Below the pieces are notes generated by a model that did no database searches, had not been told where the DNA came from, and saw only the letters and a program-made list of their open reading frames with translations. Of a DNA stretch of 32,844 nt, positions 31,959 through 32,844 are shown piece after piece. The DNA comes from Clostridiales bacterium (GTDB lineage: Bacteria > Bacillota > Clostridia > Tissierellales > GPF-1): contig JABXKS010000096.1 in assembly GCA_013619125.1 (NCBI GenBank), positions 1 through 32,844 of the forward strand. The letters are read 5' to 3'. Made by a program: the position numbers and the translations under genes. The first letter of the stretch is position 1, and the number at the start of each line of letters is the position of its first letter.

Positions 31959-32844
31959 TTAACATGATTGGTTCGCTGAAATGCCCGCTTCCACTCGGTA
32001 TGCCTCCCCGCTTTCTTGGTCAGCATGAGTTTTAGCCTTGTACATTTCTTTATCCGCAATCCTGAACAATTCATCTAACGTTCTTGCCTGATCTGGATAG
32101 ATTCCAAATCCAAGAGAAATCGATACAGGTGCTTTCAACTCCTCATAAATCTGCTCATTAACCCGTTGAATCGAAGTACCAATCCTTTCTGAGATGCGCT
32201 CCCTAGCGAGTTCGGAGTAATTACTGATTAGTATAATAAACTCGTCTCCCCCGTATCGGCAAAAAGTGTCCTCCGTACGAATGCTCTTTTTCACCTCCGC
32301 AGCAACCAATTTGAGAATCTCATCGCCAAACAAATGACCGTAGGTGTCATTGAACGATTTAAAATGATCCACATCCAATAGAACCACCGCAAACTTAAGA
32401 TCATATCGTTTTGCTCTTGCCATCACTTCATCGGCCTTAATTCTGTAATACCTCTGGTTGTAAATATTAGTTAAATCATCGCAAATGGAATTCTCATATA
32501 ATCGCTTGTTCGCTATTTCATTCTTTCTCACATAATCATATAAGTAATAGATAGAAATCAGCGTGGCTATTTGAAAAGCCATCACGGCATTGGTATGATA
32601 ATCATCAAATTTTGTTATTATGGCCACTACTACAAAACCAATCACATAGAAAAAGCTGACAAAGATCGCGCCCATTTTTTTATACTCGATAACCATATAA
32701 TAGGTAACAAAGATCAAAAGAATCATGCTAAGCAACTTCAGATTAAAATCAATACCTTGAAAAGGGTAGGCACCCGTAACCAGACATACAATAAAGGCAA
32801 AAAAGAAAAAACGCGGACTTTTCCAGTTCGATGATTCCTTGTTC
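31959..32844 (-). CDS. Membrane-anchored diguanylate cyclase (GGDEF), 5' end outside the window
   Basis: The reading frame stays open to the window edge, so at least 295 residues are visible and the true start lies beyond it; a TTG at 32735 is internal. Several hydrophobic segments (starting FFFFAFIVCLVTGAYPF and LLSMILLIFVTYYMV, then two more) form a membrane anchor, with no separate periplasmic domain visible. The cytoplasmic GGDEF domain carries the metal-binding LLDVDHFKSFNDTYGH segment and an intact GGDEF active site (CRYGGDEFIIL). The RxxD product-inhibition site (RTED) lies five residues ahead. It should therefore be an active, feedback-inhibited synthase of cyclic di-GMP from GTP. Cyclic di-GMP commonly controls adhesins and biofilm, but no c-di-GMP riboswitch or receptor was recognised in the window. 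Confidence 0.88.
   Translation of the reverse strand, partial: NKESSNWKSPRFFFFAFIVCLVTGAYPFQGIDFNLKLLSMILLIFVTYYMVIEYKKMGAIFVSFFYVIGFVVVAIITKFDDYHTNAVMAFQIATLISIYYLYDYVRKNEIANKRLYENSICDDLTNIYNQRYYRIKADEVMARAKRYDLKFAVVLLDVDHFKSFNDTYGHLFGDEILKLVAAEVKKSIRTEDTFCRYGGDEFIILISNYSELARERISERIGTSIQRVNEQIYEELKAPVSISLGFGIYPDQARTLDELFRIADKEMYKAKTHADQESGEAYRVEAGISANQSC

Noticed and set aside
31811-32074. 87-codon minus-strand frame overlapping the end of the GGDEF gene
   Set aside because: It is out of frame with the GGDEF coding region, overlaps it and the terminator, and shows no domain features.

Overview
The window reads as chromosomal DNA of a low-to-moderate GC anaerobic Firmicute, most likely of the Clostridia/Eubacteriales. 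The grounds are AGGAGG-like ribosome binding sites, TTG and GTG candidate starts, S-layer homology (SLH) domains, an AgrC/LytS-type kinase with a LytTR regulator, an ABC-F ATPase with an attenuator-like leader, and a GlpA-type FAD protein with a BFD-like iron-sulfur tail. I cannot name the genus. Every gene I can support lies on the minus strand, so transcription runs from high to low coordinates.

Right end (about 30.9-32.8 kb): a membrane-bound GGDEF diguanylate cyclase whose 5' end lies outside the window, its terminator, a DUF2179/UPF0316-type membrane protein, and a 104-bp fold-back element that looks like a structured RNA ending in a terminator. Next (28.7-30.9 kb) is a two-gene operon: a LytTR response regulator and a GHKL sensor kinase, closed by a 14-bp perfect terminator hairpin.

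Centre (7.1-28.7 kb): two head-to-tail giant genes of about 10 kb each, encoding colinear secreted proteins of 3355 and 3351 residues. Each has a signal peptide, three SLH domains, a ~870-residue region I cannot assign, an array of about 18 InlB-type B-repeats (the first seven interleaved with MucBP-like modules), a Calx-beta-like domain and a C-terminal domain. Downstream copy A is followed by a small secreted subtilisin-like protease with no visible propeptide. Copy B, next to the two-component operon, has two identical 12-bp direct repeats exactly 21 bp apart abutting the -35 position, which is the layout expected of a LytTR binding site. Copy A has a different element, a dyad, at the equivalent place. 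The likely picture is a signal-responsive surface-adhesin locus: kinase and LytTR regulator controlling at least copy B, two alternative or additive giant S-layer-associated proteins, and a protease that may act on them.

Left part (0-7.1 kb): an ABC-F protein preceded by a 43-codon upstream ORF that runs into an intrinsic terminator (a transcription-attenuation layout); a GlpA-like FAD oxidoreductase with a BFD domain; a small four-helix membrane protein plus a zinc-free MDR oxidoreductase under a promoter with an embedded operator-like dyad; a PPP-family metallophosphoesterase followed by a true nitrilase with its terminator; and the first 16 codons of a secreted or membrane protein running off the left edge.
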